Shown here piece by piece: positions 1 to 10,813 of a DNA stretch of 64,000 bases. A program made the translations under genes and the position numbers. A model generated the notes under the pieces. That model saw nothing but the letters and a program-made list of their open reading frames with translations. It did no database searches and was not told the DNA's origin. Where the stretch lies: positions 5,532,001 through 5,596,000 of the forward strand of contig JALJCS010000034.1 in NCBI GenBank assembly GCA_023055355.1, given 5' to 3'. The number at the start of each line of letters is the position of its first letter. The first letter of the stretch is position 1. Source of the stretch: Agelaius tricolor (Eukaryota > Chordata > Aves > Passeriformes > Icteridae).

Positions 1-1300
1 CACCGGCTGCATTTAAGAAGCAAGTCTGCACTGCTTCCCTAGCATATGCTTTTACCACATCATTTCATAGGAAGTTTCTGCCTAGCTTGTATTAGCAGAT
101 AAGATCTCATTATTTTTGACTTCTGGAGAGAAAAAACCTTTCTTCCCCCCCTAGCAGAATTTGCTAGGTGAGTTCTCCAAGCTTTATTAAAAAAAAAGGG
201 AGAGAGTTTCCTTTCCTGGCTAAAGCACTGGTGCTGTGTTTATGCAAACACTCTTGTTATTGTTAATATTGGTGAAGTTATACAAGCAAGCAGAGGGTGT
301 CAAGTCCCAGCCCCAGCTGTGCAGGGGAAGACAGCAGAGGTTTGCCTCGTACCAGATGCAGGAGTTTGAGGAAGGAGAGCCGTGCTGGTTGCCAAGCAGT
401 TCTCAGGCAATGCTAGTTAGTAAAACTGCCATAATTTAACTGTGGCTAGTGCAGTATGGCCTCTGCACTGCTCCTCACTCCCAGAGTAGGTGTCACCATG
501 AGTATTCCCCTCAGAGGTAGCCTGAGATGCCAATGAAGCCAGCCTAGCAAAGGTCTCCATGTCATCTCCATCCACTCCTGGTGCACAAGTTGGGCTTTAG
601 GGACCTGTCTTGAAAATTCTTGTCAGTTTTCATGACAGACCATTTTATGACTTGATTTTTGTGTCTTTTAATATGCCTGTTATCCAAAGTATTAGCATTC
701 AGAGAAAACCTGCCACGTGTTTTTAATATTAAACCATGCTAGGGAAAAGCTAAGAGTCCTGTGGCTACGTCCATGCCTTCACATTTTTCCTCTTGTAGCT
801 AATTGGTTTTGGTGTGGCTGGGATTGGGGTAAAACTAGAGAAGTGGTAATAAATCAGATTGTGAGCAGTTGGTTCACTAAATGATGGATGTAAACTCCCT
901 GCTTAAGAACCTGCGAGGGGACTTTATCATTTAAAGGGATCCTCAATCCAGGAAAGATGCAACTGTTTCCAGATTACATTAAATAATTGTCAAATTCAGA
1001 TGGAAAATGCTTCCTCCAAAATCCACTACAACAAAGAGGGTGAGGCATTCCTTATTATTAGAACTCTTTGTCACAGTTTATTTTCCTACAAGTGCACATT
1101 GCAAGTAATTCAGTTGGAGATAATGGGATAAATAGAGCGGGTTAAAGGTGAAATTGCCTGTCTTGTCCTGCTTTATCTAGAAATCTCATCTGCAGTCAGA
1201 TTAAATTAGCCTAAATGGAGCTCTACAATTTCTGAATTGTACAGGTAGAGGGTGTGGATTATACTTTACAGGTTTAGCTATACTAGCTAAAATACTCCTG

Positions 1301-1497
1301 TGTGAGGTGTGGTTGGGCACTGGCACGGGTTGCCCAAAGAATTTGTGGCTACCCCATCCCTAGAAGTGCTCAAGACCAGGTTGGATGGGTCTCTGAGCAA
1401 CCTGGGATAGAGAAAAGTGTCCCTGCCCATGGCAGAGGGATTGGTACTGGATGATCTTCAGGATCACTTCCAATGCAAACCATTCTATGGTTCTGTG
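1301..1497 (+). repeat. CR1 LINE 3' fragment
   Basis: The order of diagnostic phrases is that of a CR1 3' end read on the plus strand: gaggt-gtggttgggcactgg, a 'gccc-a-agaa' block, 'accccatccctagaagtgctcaag', 'ccaggttggatggg', 'tgtccctgcccatgg', 'ggatgatctt', and 'ccattctatggttctgtg'. It closes in degenerate octamer repeats, the usual CR1 terminus. It is 5'-truncated, as most CR1 copies are, and diverged. It lies in the FAT4 intron in the sense orientation. Confidence 0.9.
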
Positions 1498-2085
1498 CAT
1501 ATATCATGTTGCAGGAACTAATCAGAACATAACCCTTTTAAATGACCTCCCATTCAATAGCTAGTTTTAAGACAAAACCCAGTTTGTTCAGCAAATGAGA
1601 CTTGGAATACTAGTAAAGTTGAATCAGCCCTGTAGTTAGGAATATGCTTGCTTTAGTGGTTCATTCTTTTCATTATATTCTGCTTGTCAGTTGCTCAGCC
1701 ATTTAAATAAAACCCAGAAATTTGTGTTACTCAATGCTGTCAACTTCAGCCTTTGTTTCAAATTTAGAAACGTGTTCTGCTTCAAGGCACCATTCCATGT
1801 CTTTTCCTGGGTGAAGCAGTCATGGACCAGTCTTGTCTCTGGAAATTTTCTTTTCCAAATGCCCCTAGTATGTTATTTATGAGTCTTCTAGCATTAGTCA
1901 CATGCAATTTTAAAGATATAGAAATAGGGTTAAAGAATCATGAATTATAATGGAAAATATGAGTTGCTGACAGGTAAATAATTCTACAGGTCTTTTCTAA
2001 GGTGAAATTAAAAATTTTACTTCTGTGCTCAGTCTCCCCTTAAGTTTGGAGAGTGTTGTCTGGCATGGTGTATTCCTTTCTGTTT

Positions 2086-2127
2086 GCATAAAGACTAAAA
2101 TACAAGGCAGTATTTTAGTCTTTATGC
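2086..2127. repeat. perfect 18-bp inverted repeat, 6-nt loop
   Basis: Bases 2086-2103 are exactly the reverse complement of 2110-2127; the loop 2104-2109 is AAGGCA. A further partial echo of the right arm (gtattttatggggcataaaa) follows at about 2130. The stem is shorter than a normal pre-miRNA stem, so I annotate it only as a hairpin-forming repeat within the FAT4 intron. Confidence 0.85.
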
Positions 2128-3819
2128 CCAGTATTTTATGGGGCATAAAAGACAGAATAAGACGTAAGAAACCAATACAGGTTGCAGACATAAATATATG
2201 TATACATTCAGCTCAGTCAAGCTTTTTATAAGTTATTGTGAGAAATGCTGTTTAATATGTTTCAGCAGTCTGTGGGCTGCATTTGTAACAGTGGGATTTT
2301 CCTTGGGCTGTGCAATAGTTTAGACACATGCCACTTGTGTTTTATCAGTAACAAAAGCATCCTGTCTGCGAGATGAGCTTTATCAAACAATACATTTTCA
2401 AAAAGTCTAAATTACTGCCTTTGGAAATGAAGTGGATGCACATATTAACCATTGTTGTGTCCTCCATCCAAATGGAAAACGTGCTAGATGCATTCATTCA
2501 GGCAGCTGCCAAGACATGAGCGTGGTCTTAGTGCCTTATTAAAGCTGGAGTGTCTGAACAAAGTCCTCAGCTTGCATCACCGGAGAAGCAAATCCAGAAC
2601 ATTTAACAGTTTCTGGAAAGGAGAGCAGCATTCTTGTAGCCAGTGTGTCACCTCACAGTTCTTCCCAGGTGAACCTTATTTTTCCTGGAACAAAGGATGC
2701 AAGGCTTTGAGAGTTTCCAGCAAACCTGGGGCTGTGACCTTTCCTGGACTCTGCCTGCGCACGTCCTGCACGCTTGGGGTACGGATCTCGGGCTGACCAA
2801 GCTGCAGTGAGGGGGAACGTGGGACAGAGAGCAGTTGTTCCATTTAATATGTGTGACCAAGCATGCAGGAATATGTGACCAAAAATGAAGAGCACCAAAG
2901 GAAACTTGCAGCAAGTCCCAGAGCCATGCTCCGTGAGTTTGCGCAGTTCTGTATGCCCTTAGGAGGTCAGCCAGTGTACCCAAATTTACGCAATATTTGA
3001 GAAACTGGCAGGGTTGGATGTTGGGATTCTTTTTAAGCTCCTACATCTTAAGTGCAGAATTTGCACTGATCTCATTTTGGGATCATAGTAAGAGGTTTGA
3101 AATCCCGCATCTCATGATTCGGTAGAATTGTGAGGCATCATTATTAAGAGAAAAAGCCATAATATTCTTCCTTTTTCCCCTGGCTGTTCACAATTTTTAA
3201 AGCAGTTTGCTCAAGAAAGTACTACTTGAAAATTCTCACAAAATCACGCGCTTTGCAACTCTTCAGAAAGTTTTCTGAAATACCACAAAAGTTTCCTGCA
3301 AAATACCAATTAGCAGAAAAAGCAGATATGAAATGGGGCTCTTGCTCAAGCCCTGCCATGCTTTATGCATTCCTACTGTGTCGTAATAAAAACTGGATGC
3401 AATTTTCTTGGGCGAGGACAACATCTGTTCGCTCTGCTAAGCATTTTCCACACTTGCCTTGAAGAAGGAGAAAGAAATATTCTTTCTCTGGTTAAAATGT
3501 GTGTCATGTGCATGACCTATAGCTGGCTGCTCAGTAGGATTAGCCAGGAGTTGAATGGATGGCAGCTCAAAGATGCACGTTTTCTGCCAAAGTTTCTACA
3601 ATGTGATGTGGTTTAGCTCTGGCCAAATTTTTCATGCTAAATAATTAATGCCTTTTTAGTACAAAGCAATTATTTGGGGAAAAATATGCCCACCCCAGCT
3701 TTCTATTACACCAAAGCCACGTGTTACTGTAGCTGTGAGTGTACATCAGAGTGGTTATGTGTGCCTAGGAGTTATGCGGCACCATTTTAAAATTACACGT
3801 CATGTGTTCTTCTGAGCAG

Positions 3820-4081
3820 ATAAAAGGTGGGAAGGTGCACTACATATCTGATGCTGGAGTTGCTGGGAAAGTGGAAAGGAACATCCCTGAGGTGTATGCT
3901 GCAGATGGCCAGTGGCACTCGGTCCTCCTGGAGAAGAACGGCTCTGCCACCATCCTGTCGGTGGACAGGACCCACAGCAGGGACATTCTCCATGCCACCC
4001 AAGACTTCGGTGGCCTCAACGTCCTCACCATTTCTCTGGGAGGAATTCCATCCAGCCAGCCTTTCAAGAGCACAGCTGCAG
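3820..4081 (+). CDS. FAT4: FAT4 atypical cadherin, laminin-G exon (penultimate coding exon in window)
   Basis: This internal exon of 262 nt encodes about 87 residues, beginning IKGGKVHYISDAGVAGKVE and ending in GGIPSSQPFKSTAA. It aligns closely with the second laminin-G-like domain of vertebrate FAT4, for example VHY-SDAGVAGKVER, ADG-WH and QDFGGL-VLTISLGGIP. FAT4 is a giant atypical cadherin at the cell surface that pairs with DCHS1 in planar cell polarity and tissue-growth control. Boundaries were chosen from the acceptor (AG at 3818-3819) and the donor GCAG|gtaatt (gt at 4082). The exon ends one base into a glycine codon, which the next exon completes with GC at 6139-6140. No stop or frameshift is present in the exon. 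The same frame runs on past 4081 into intron, so the open frame alone overstates the coding region. Confidence 0.95.
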
Positions 4082-6138
4082 GTAATTTTTTTTTTCTCCC
4101 CAAGTACTGTAATTCTTTATTAGTTATTAGTGTACGTCCATCCTTTGCTAGAAAAAATGCAAATTGAATGAGTAAGGATTACAGATTTTGTTCCTTTAGT
4201 ACACACTGCAGGCTTCTTGTTTCCACAAGCAGACACTCCATCTGCAGGGCTTTTTTGAGACAAGGGAGTTGCTTGTCTGTACATCAACTGCTGTATTTTT
4301 GTTACCCCTATGGAGAAGAAAGGATGTATTCTTCACCTGAATCATAACCTGGAAAATCAAGGCAAATCTTTCATTTGAGCAAAAATGCAAAACAAAAACT
4401 TTGTAGGGATTTGGTAAGTACCGCAGGATTTACCCTGTTATTTATATGATAAAAATATTTTCTGCAACTCCAAGGTCCTGCTGCTTTATCCTGCTGTCAG
4501 ATTAAGAATGGGATTTATTTCTGAGCAAGGACAATAAGGAAACACTCTCTGACTGATGTCTAGCTGTTAAGGAGCAAATCAGTCTCCCTTAAGAGTTAAA
4601 GTAACTGTCTCAAACCCTGGCAAAAGAAGTAGATAACACATATTTGATATCATTTCCCAAGTGCTAGGTAAAGATGGAAGTGATTTTTAGCTGCAAAACA
4701 TGAGATTCTCCAGACAATACAGATGTATTTTTCATGTATTTCTATATTGAAAAATCTTCCTGGCTTCATGAATTGTGACCAGATAAAGTATTTTTGAGTG
4801 GAGTAAATTCACACTTTACACTTGTGCATTGTGAATATGTATGAAATGTGGTACAAAAGCTTGTGGATGCTGTGCTGACCTTTACCCTTTTTACATGTAT
4901 GTTTTATAAGCAGCATGTGCATGGAAAAAGCAGAGGCTTTAGGAAAGCTGGAACAAGGAAAATTGAGGACACTAACCTCTCACCACTGCCCAATGCTGTG
5001 GCAGACAAATTAGGAATGTCTGGCTTCCATTAAGCAGACACACAGTCCAAAATCCCTTATTCATATGATTTTATTTTATTTTAATATTGGATTACATTGG
5101 GTACAACATACCAAGGAATTTACAAGGCTCTGGTATAAAACTCTGCATGAACTCAGAGTCAAAAATATCTGCAGTGCTGTTCAAGGCAGACAACACACGA
5201 GGTGACAGGGCTGTGAAGTTGCTGTGTCCAGTAACATTTCCAAATCCAGGCAGATGTGACAAGTTGTTTATCACATCAGTACTACAAGGAACCACCATGC
5301 ATGAAGCAAGGTGATCATCACTTTTGCTTGTGCTCCCAACTGAACCTGAATCTTCAACCCTGAGGATTCTAAACCTTTAATAGCATCTCATACCACTGAA
5401 GTATATTTGCTGTTTCATGAGAGTGGTATCCATCTCTATGTTGGAAGCTCCAAGCAGAGATCACCGTAAGGTTGCACTACCTCAAAACCCTTCCAGAAAG
5501 GATTTATTCAGGGGAACACAGAGGATTATTAGGCTGGCAAAAGACTGGATTTTCCTGTGACCTCACTCAACCGCTGCACAGCCTTGGGATAATTCCATCT
5601 CCTGGGCTCTCACAGCACTAAAATTTGTTGTAGGGTAGCACTGCAACCAAAGTATGGGAAGTTTGGGAAAAGGCCCCTCAAGACTCAGAGAAACAAAAGG
5701 ATTGCCATGAATTTAGGGGACAAGAGGCTTAGTTGAAGCACGTTGGGCAAACTCAAGTAATGCTTGGTGCTAGCACAGCCAAGCCAGCTGCCCACGGGAT
5801 TCTCTGTGGGAAATTATAAGAAGTTTTAGAGATATGGGAGAATCAGGAGAGAAAAGCATTTCAGTATATTGAATATATTGAAATACATTGAATATACTGA
5901 ATATATTGAATATGCTATATTTCAGTCATCAGACATTGTATTTATTCAAACTCAATTTAAAGACATTAAGTGCTGTTAGAATGGATGTTTCCCTATGGTA
6001 ACCATGTGAATTCTTGGCTTATTTAGTGAACAGTGGAGTATGTACTGAGTATGTACAGTGAGTATGTACTGCGCTGTTGACCGTGAACGCTCAACATTCA
6101 GCTCCCAACAACTCTGTCCCTCTTTGTCCCTCTCTCAG
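4082..6138 (+). other. FAT4: FAT4 last intron
   Basis: This intron is bounded by GT at 4082 and AG at 6137-6138, with a pyrimidine-rich tract (ccctctttgtccctctctcag) before the acceptor. It holds no recognisable exon. Between about 5863 and 5930 there is an AT-rich short tandem repeat built on attgaatat. Just before the acceptor, at about 6037-6070, there is a small repeat of gagtatgtact. Confidence 0.85.
5863..5930. repeat. AT-rich short tandem repeat (attgaatat-type)
   Basis: Degenerate tandem copies of a roughly 10-bp unit (ttgaatatat / ttgaaataca / ttgaatatac) are visible within the last FAT4 intron. This is ordinary low-complexity sequence. Confidence 0.7.
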
Positions 6139-8012
6139 GCTTCAATGGCTGCATTTCCTACATCAAGTACGGCGGGGAGACCCTTCCCTTCTCCGGCAAG
6201 CACAGCCTGGCCACGCTCTCCAGAACAGACCCCTCGGTGAAGACGGGCTGCCGCGGCCCCGACGTGTGCGCCAGCAATCCCTGCTGGGGCGAGCTGATGT
6301 GCATCAACCGCTGGTTCGCCTACCAGTGCGTGCCCCCAGGGGCCTGTGCCTCCAGCCCCTGCCTCAACGGGGGCAGCTGCGAGCCGGGGCCCCACGCCGG
6401 CTTCACCTGCAGCTGCCCCGAGGCCTACGCGGGACGGACGTGCGAGACCGTGGTGGCCTGCCTGGGCGTGCTGTGTGCCCCCGGCCACGAGTGCAGGGCG
6501 GGTGTCAATGGTGGCCACGTGTGCCTGCCGTCCCCGCACCCTGCCGAGCTGTCCCTGCCGCTCTGGGCCGTGCCGGCCATCGTGGGCAGCTGCGCCACGG
6601 TCCTGGCGCTGCTGGTGCTCAGCCTCATCCTCTGCAACCAGTGCCGGGGAAAGAAGTCAAAAGGGCCGAAAGAGGAGAAGAAAACAAAGCAGAAGAAGAA
6701 GAAAGGGAGCGAGAACGTGGCGTTCGATGACCCTGACAACATCCCACCCTACGGTGATGACATGACTGTCAGGAAGCAGCCCGAGGGGAACCCAAAACCC
6801 GACATCATCGAAAGGGAAAACCCTTACCTCATCTACGACGAGACGGACATCCCGCACGCCACGGAGACCATCCCCAGCGCCCCGCTGGCCTCCCCCGAGC
6901 CCGAGATCGAGCACTACGACATCGACAACGCCAGCAGCATCGCCCCCTCCGACGCCGATATCATCCAGCACTACAAGCAGTTCCGCAGCCACACTCCCAA
7001 GTTCTCCATCCAGAGGCACAGCCCGCTGGGCTTCGCCCGGCAGTCCCCCATGCCCCTGGGAGCCAGCAGCCTGACCTACCAGCCTGCCTACGGGCAGGGC
7101 TTGAGGACAACATCCCTGAGCCACTCGGCGTGCCCCACTCCCAACCCCCTGTCTCGGCACAGCCCCGCACCCTTCTCCAAATCCTCGACGTTCTACAGGC
7201 ACAGCCCAGCCAGGGAGCTGCACCTCGCCATCAGGGAAGGGAGCCCGCTGGAGATGCATGGTGACGTTTGCCAGCCCGGCATCTTCAACTACGCCACTCG
7301 GCTGGGCAGGAGAAGCAAGAGCCCACAGACCATGGCGGGCCACAGCTCCCGCCCGGGAAGCCGCCTGAAGCAGCCCATCGGGCAGATCCCGCTGGAGACG
7401 TCTCCCCCGGTGGGGCTGTCCATCGAAGAGGTGGAGAGACTGAACACCCCCCGCCCCAGGAACCCCAGCATCTGCAGCGCGGACCACGGCCGCTCCTCTT
7501 CCGAGGAGGACTGCAGGAGGCCTCTGTCCCGGACCAGGAACCCGGCCGACGGCATTCCCGCGCCCGAGTCCTCCTCCGACAGCGACTCGCACGAGTCCTT
7601 CACCTGCTCCGAGATGGAGTACGACCGTGACAAGCCCGTGGCCTACACCTCCAGGATGCCCAAGTTGTCCCAGGTGAACGAGTCGGACGCAGATGACGAG
7701 GACAACTACGGCTCGAGGCTGAAGCCGCGGCGGTACCCGGGGCGGCGCGGCGAGGGCGGGCCCGTGGGGGCACAGGCAGCGGGCACCGCGCCCGGGGAGA
7801 GCTCCCTGCCCGGGAAGCTGGGCCAGCAGGCAGGAAGCTTCAACTGGGACAACCTCTTGAACTGGGGCCCGGGCTTTGGGCATTATGTGGATGTTTTCAA
7901 AGATTTGGCATCGCTTCCTGAAAAAACAGCAGCAGCAGCAGCGAGTGAAGACAGCAAAGGTGGTACGGCCAAGGCTGTTTCCAAGGAGGGGGAAGCCGAA
8001 CAGTATGTATAG
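6139..8012 (+). CDS. FAT4: FAT4 terminal coding exon: laminin-G end, EGF-like, transmembrane and cytoplasmic tail
   Basis: The exon is 1874 nt and ends in TAG at 8010-8012. The order of parts is as follows. First comes the last laminin-G strand (FNGCISYIKYGGETLPFSG). Next are cysteine-rich EGF-like modules (for example CASSPCLNGGSCEPG and CSCPEAYAGRTCE, about 6260-6530). A single transmembrane helix, AVPAIVGSCATVLALLVLSL, falls at about 6558-6635, with NQCRGKK as the basic stop-transfer. About 460 cytoplasmic residues follow. The tail is strongly conserved with vertebrate FAT4 (NVAFDDPDNIPPYGDDMTV, FSIQRHSPLGFARQSPMP, NWDNLLNWGPGFGHYVDVF) and ends EAEQYV. The protein is the receptor of the Fat-Dachsous system; the tail carries the intracellular signalling regions. 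The acceptor at 6137-6138 restores the split Gly codon. The exon is much GC-richer than its surroundings. One oddity is an in-frame run of alanines near the end (7922-7942). Confidence 0.97.
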
Positions 8013-8528
8013 GCTTTGTCTCCTGGTACTGCCACAGTGCAAAGCCACGGGGACTGCTCAAACCATTATATGGTTGTAGAAAAGCCAAGGTCAGCATCTG
8101 ATCCCCAGGCCAGTCTGGTTGGAGGAGACTTTAAAAATAATAACCATTATGCTGCTGAAAGAGACTTGAGACATTTTTAATTTAATTATGCTTGGATGAA
8201 TTTATTTCTCCTGCATGCATTGTATTTGCAAACCAGATATTCGGCATGCAGCCTTTGGAAAGGGTTTTCCTATTTACCATTGTTTGGTTCGTGGTTCTTA
8301 AATTAATAATGCTTTGTTCTGAAAATGAACTAATTTTTTGTTTCAATTGTGAAGGATGTGCATATTGTCTCCAGCTACTAACATGTTCCACGATGCAAGA
8401 GTACTGAGGATTCCATTTTCCTTAAGAAGTGCATGGAAGTAAGATGGTGAATGAAGGAACTACAGTGGTGAGGTGTCTCAGAAAATGTAGTTACCATATC
8501 CTGCAGTTGCTCACATGTGACTTTATGG

Positions 8529-8534
8529 AATAAA
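8529..8534 (+). terminator. candidate proximal poly(A) signal AATAAA
   Basis: An exact AATAAA hexamer lies about 520 bases after the FAT4 stop, followed by the GT/T-containing sequence gcttgctgtaagtctt some 40 bases on. Use of this site would give a short 3' UTR lacking the SINE. Confidence 0.4.
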
Positions 8535-8632
8535 TCAGCTTGAATAATTACTGGCAACAGTGCTTGCTGTAAGTCTTATTCCATACAAGAGGTGCTAGAA
8601 GCAGCTCAAGCCAGTCAGCACTTTAGGAGTTT

Positions 8633-8755
8633 GTTTTTTTTTTTCTCCTTTTCAGTTTCTTTATTTTTTCATTTCAGGTTTCTTTCTTTTTTTCTTTTTT
8701 GTTTGTTTTGTTTTGTTTGTTTGCGCTTGTTTGTTTTTTATTTTTTTTTGGACAA
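8633..8755. repeat. T-rich low-complexity tract
   Basis: The tract is a near-continuous run of T with interspersed C or G, including (gttt)n-like blocks (gtttgttttgttttgtttg). It lies in the FAT4 3' UTR. Confidence 0.9.
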
Positions 8756-8954
8756 AGTTGTGTGAGAGCTTCTGAATCTCTATGAAATGTTTTTGGGGAT
8801 GCTTACTTAATCCTGGTCCCTTCCTGCCCCCCCCTCAGTGATTCCTGATGGTCATTTGTCAGCCCAGCCCCCTGGCTCACAGCATCGAGGGACAGACCTG
8901 CCCATTCCCACATCTCTTGGCTGTGCTACTGCAGCCTGTGCTTGTCCCCTGATT

Positions 8955-9105
8955 CCATTTTCCCACCTGTACCATGGAAAGGTAGGAAGAACCTGCGGTT
9001 CCCTGCCTCACAGGGGTGTTGTGAGGGCTAAACAGTTAACTCTTCTGAAGTGCTTCGACATTATAAAGCACTATAATAAGTATTATCATAATTATTATTA
9101 AAGCA
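8955..9105 (+). repeat. MIR / CORE-SINE remnant in the FAT4 3' UTR
   Basis: The stretch reads in MIR order: ccattttcccacctgtaccatgg (the 'fold' matching TTTCCTCATCTGTAAAATGG), then cctgcctcacaggggtgttgtgaggg, a TAAA block, aagtgcttcgacattataaagcact, and an ATTATTATTA tail. This is the conserved 3' part of MIR-type SINEs, which are ancient in amniotes. The copy is old and diverged. Its position inside the probable 3' UTR would make it part of the mature message if the distal poly(A) site is used. Confidence 0.7.
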
Positions 9106-9558
9106 CTGCCTAGCCTCTGTGACCTTGGAGTGGCATTTTCTGCATTCTATGATTTTCTACGGTGGAAACTTTGAAGAATTATTTATTGTATAGAAAATTA
9201 CTGCACTCTAGCATTTTGGAGCAGATATGAGGGAAAACTACTTGTAGATTCATTAATGTAGCTTACCAGTTGCCCCCAGTTCCCTAAAGTTGTAGGTGAA
9301 ATAGAGTCTCACAAAGTCCTTACATCTTCATGCAGATCTGATGAACCTGTTGTACTGTGTAAAAACTTCAATTTTTTTTTTTACCTAAGCTGTGTTTTTT
9401 ATATCAATATTTTCCTATGCTGAATAGTTTTCTTACTTTCAGGGAAGGTAAGAAAAATACTTTTTTTACATTGTTACTTATGTAACATCCATATTTTTCA
9501 CATTTTGATAAAATTGTAACATACTGTATGCTTTCTACCTGTAAATGCCAATAATAGA

Positions 9559-9564
9559 ATTAAA
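9559..9564 (+). terminator. candidate distal poly(A) signal ATTAAA
   Basis: ATTAAA lies in an AT-rich stretch and is followed by atttaaaatctttagtgtgtgttattgg, a plausible cleavage region with a GT-rich downstream element. I infer it to be the main end of FAT4 mRNA, because the preceding sequence (aacatactgtatgctttcta and onward) has the composition of a conserved 3' UTR terminus. Confidence 0.45.
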
Positions 9565-9590
9565 ATATTTATTTAAAATCTTTAGTGTGT

Positions 9591-10570
9591 GTTATTGGAA
9601 ACCTTTTAAGTTATAAGGTTTTTAAGCTATATAAACTTTCTAATCAGAAAACAGGCTTTAAGAAGCAAGTACATATCTCAGAAAGATGGAGAAGGATATT
9701 ATGAGGTTGTTGAGCATAAGATAATGTCAAAAAGTACAAAATCTGCTTTCATATTTCTAATAAAACAATAAAACCTGTATTTTAGTCCATAAGGTTTTAT
9801 TAGCAGCAATGGTTTCACATTTGTTAACCACGATTTCCACCTCTGCTCCAAGCTGGAGCTTTCCAGTGCACAGTGAGGAGTGTGAGAACAAGGTCTTTCT
9901 GTCATAAAGCAGCAGCTGAACAATAAATAACTGCATTCTTTTATACTTACAAAGGGATAAATCAGACTTGGACAACTTCTTGGAGAATGCAGAGAGTGAA
10001 AAAGTTGAGGCTGCAGGCAAGAGGTGAGTTCTGAGGTTACACTTTGAATTTCTGGTAAGTGTAAAGAACTTAGAAAAAGGACACCAATTCAAGGGGGGGT
10101 TATGTTTATCATGTTTGGTTTAGAGATTATTTTGTCTCACAACTGGCAATTAGGATCCAGCTAAAAGTGCTCCCAACTTCATCATGCCCCACAAAAGTGA
10201 GAAGATAATGGGCCAAAGTAACCCTTATTGGCATGTAAGTAGTTTCATCTGAAATAACATGAGTTCCACAAGTGATTTCAGAGTTTGAGGAGCTGCTGTA
10301 ATTAAACATCTGTTAAAAAGCTGTATGTTTAGTTTGAATATTATCCTTTAATACAAATTGTACCACATCCAAGCAGTGATTTTAATAACACATGAAAACT
10401 TTAGCAAATGAAAGCTTTTAAATGTAACACCAAACATATTGAGGGCTGTATTATGCCTGTTAAGCATTCTGAATTTATCAAGAAGTTTTGCTAAAGGGGA
10501 ATAATACGCAGTGTGGACTTACACAAAGTACATGTCATAACTTTAGCACAGTTTACAATTTACCCAGGGG
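9591..10570. other. intergenic spacer between FAT4 and the LTR/CCNA1 chimera
   Basis: This is AT-rich unique-looking sequence with no convincing gene. An AATAAA pair at 9759-9772 could serve as an additional FAT4 poly(A) site. The small open frames here are at chance level. Confidence 0.6.
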
Positions 10571-10797
10571 TGTTGCCACCGCTTGGGGCGCGGCGTCCTG
10601 GGTCGAGGACGGTTCAGTGGCGGTGCCTCTGCCACACGGGCCAAGCACATGCACACACCATGTGGTGGACAGTATCTGGTATTTATTAATGATTAGGGAG
10701 GGTCTTTTATAACAGGGGGTAACGGTCAGTAACAATAAAAGGGGAGGGGTTCTGCATAACATCGTGATATCTCGAAACCTCGCGATATCTGCCCACA
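10571..10797 (-). repeat. 3' LTR, complete, 227 bp
   Basis: On the minus strand it begins TGTGGGCAGATATCGCGAGG and ends GGTGGCAACA. A TATAAAAG box is at about 10704-10711 and an AATAAA poly(A) signal at 10682-10687, only about 20 bases apart, so the R region is short. U3 contains two copies of a TCGCGATATCT-type motif. The upstream neighbour is a polypurine tract, as expected for a 3' LTR. Homology to the other LTR is clear over U3-R; the last ~75 bases (U5) have no counterpart at the other end of the element. Confidence 0.85.
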
Positions 10798-10813
10798 TTT
10801 CCCCCCCCCTTTT
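10798..10813 (-). other. polypurine tract (plus-strand primer site)
   Basis: The minus strand reads AAAAGGGGGGGGGAAA directly before the TG of the 3' LTR. This is the standard position and composition of a retroviral plus-strand primer, and it fixes the orientation of the element. Confidence 0.85.

Larger units (their letters stand above)
1..3819 (+). other. FAT4: FAT4 intron (3' part)
   Basis: No coding exon is recognisable here; the open frames are short and unlike any cadherin, EGF or laminin-G sequence. The stretch ends in a good splice acceptor (TGTTCTTCTGAGCAG) immediately before the laminin-G exon at 3820. It contains a CR1 3' fragment at 1301-1497 and a perfect short hairpin at 2086-2127. 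Its assignment as intron follows from the exon that begins at 3820 in a codon-complete phase. Confidence 0.8.
8013..9590 (+). other. FAT4: FAT4 3' untranslated region (probable extent)
   Basis: Non-coding sequence directly follows the FAT4 stop codon. A possible proximal poly(A) signal AATAAA lies at 8529-8534. The likely distal end is the AT-rich block at about 9500-9590, with ATTAAA at 9559-9564. Another AATAAA at 9759-9764 could extend it. The UTR contains T-rich low complexity (8633-8755) and a MIR-like SINE (about 8955-9105). The endpoint is inferred from signals only; no transcript evidence is available. Confidence 0.55.

Noticed and set aside
6657..8048. 463-codon open frame antisense to the FAT4 terminal exon
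   Set aside because: It is the mirror of a GC-rich, strongly biased coding exon; low-complexity Gly/Val/Leu composition and no independent start or promoter features.
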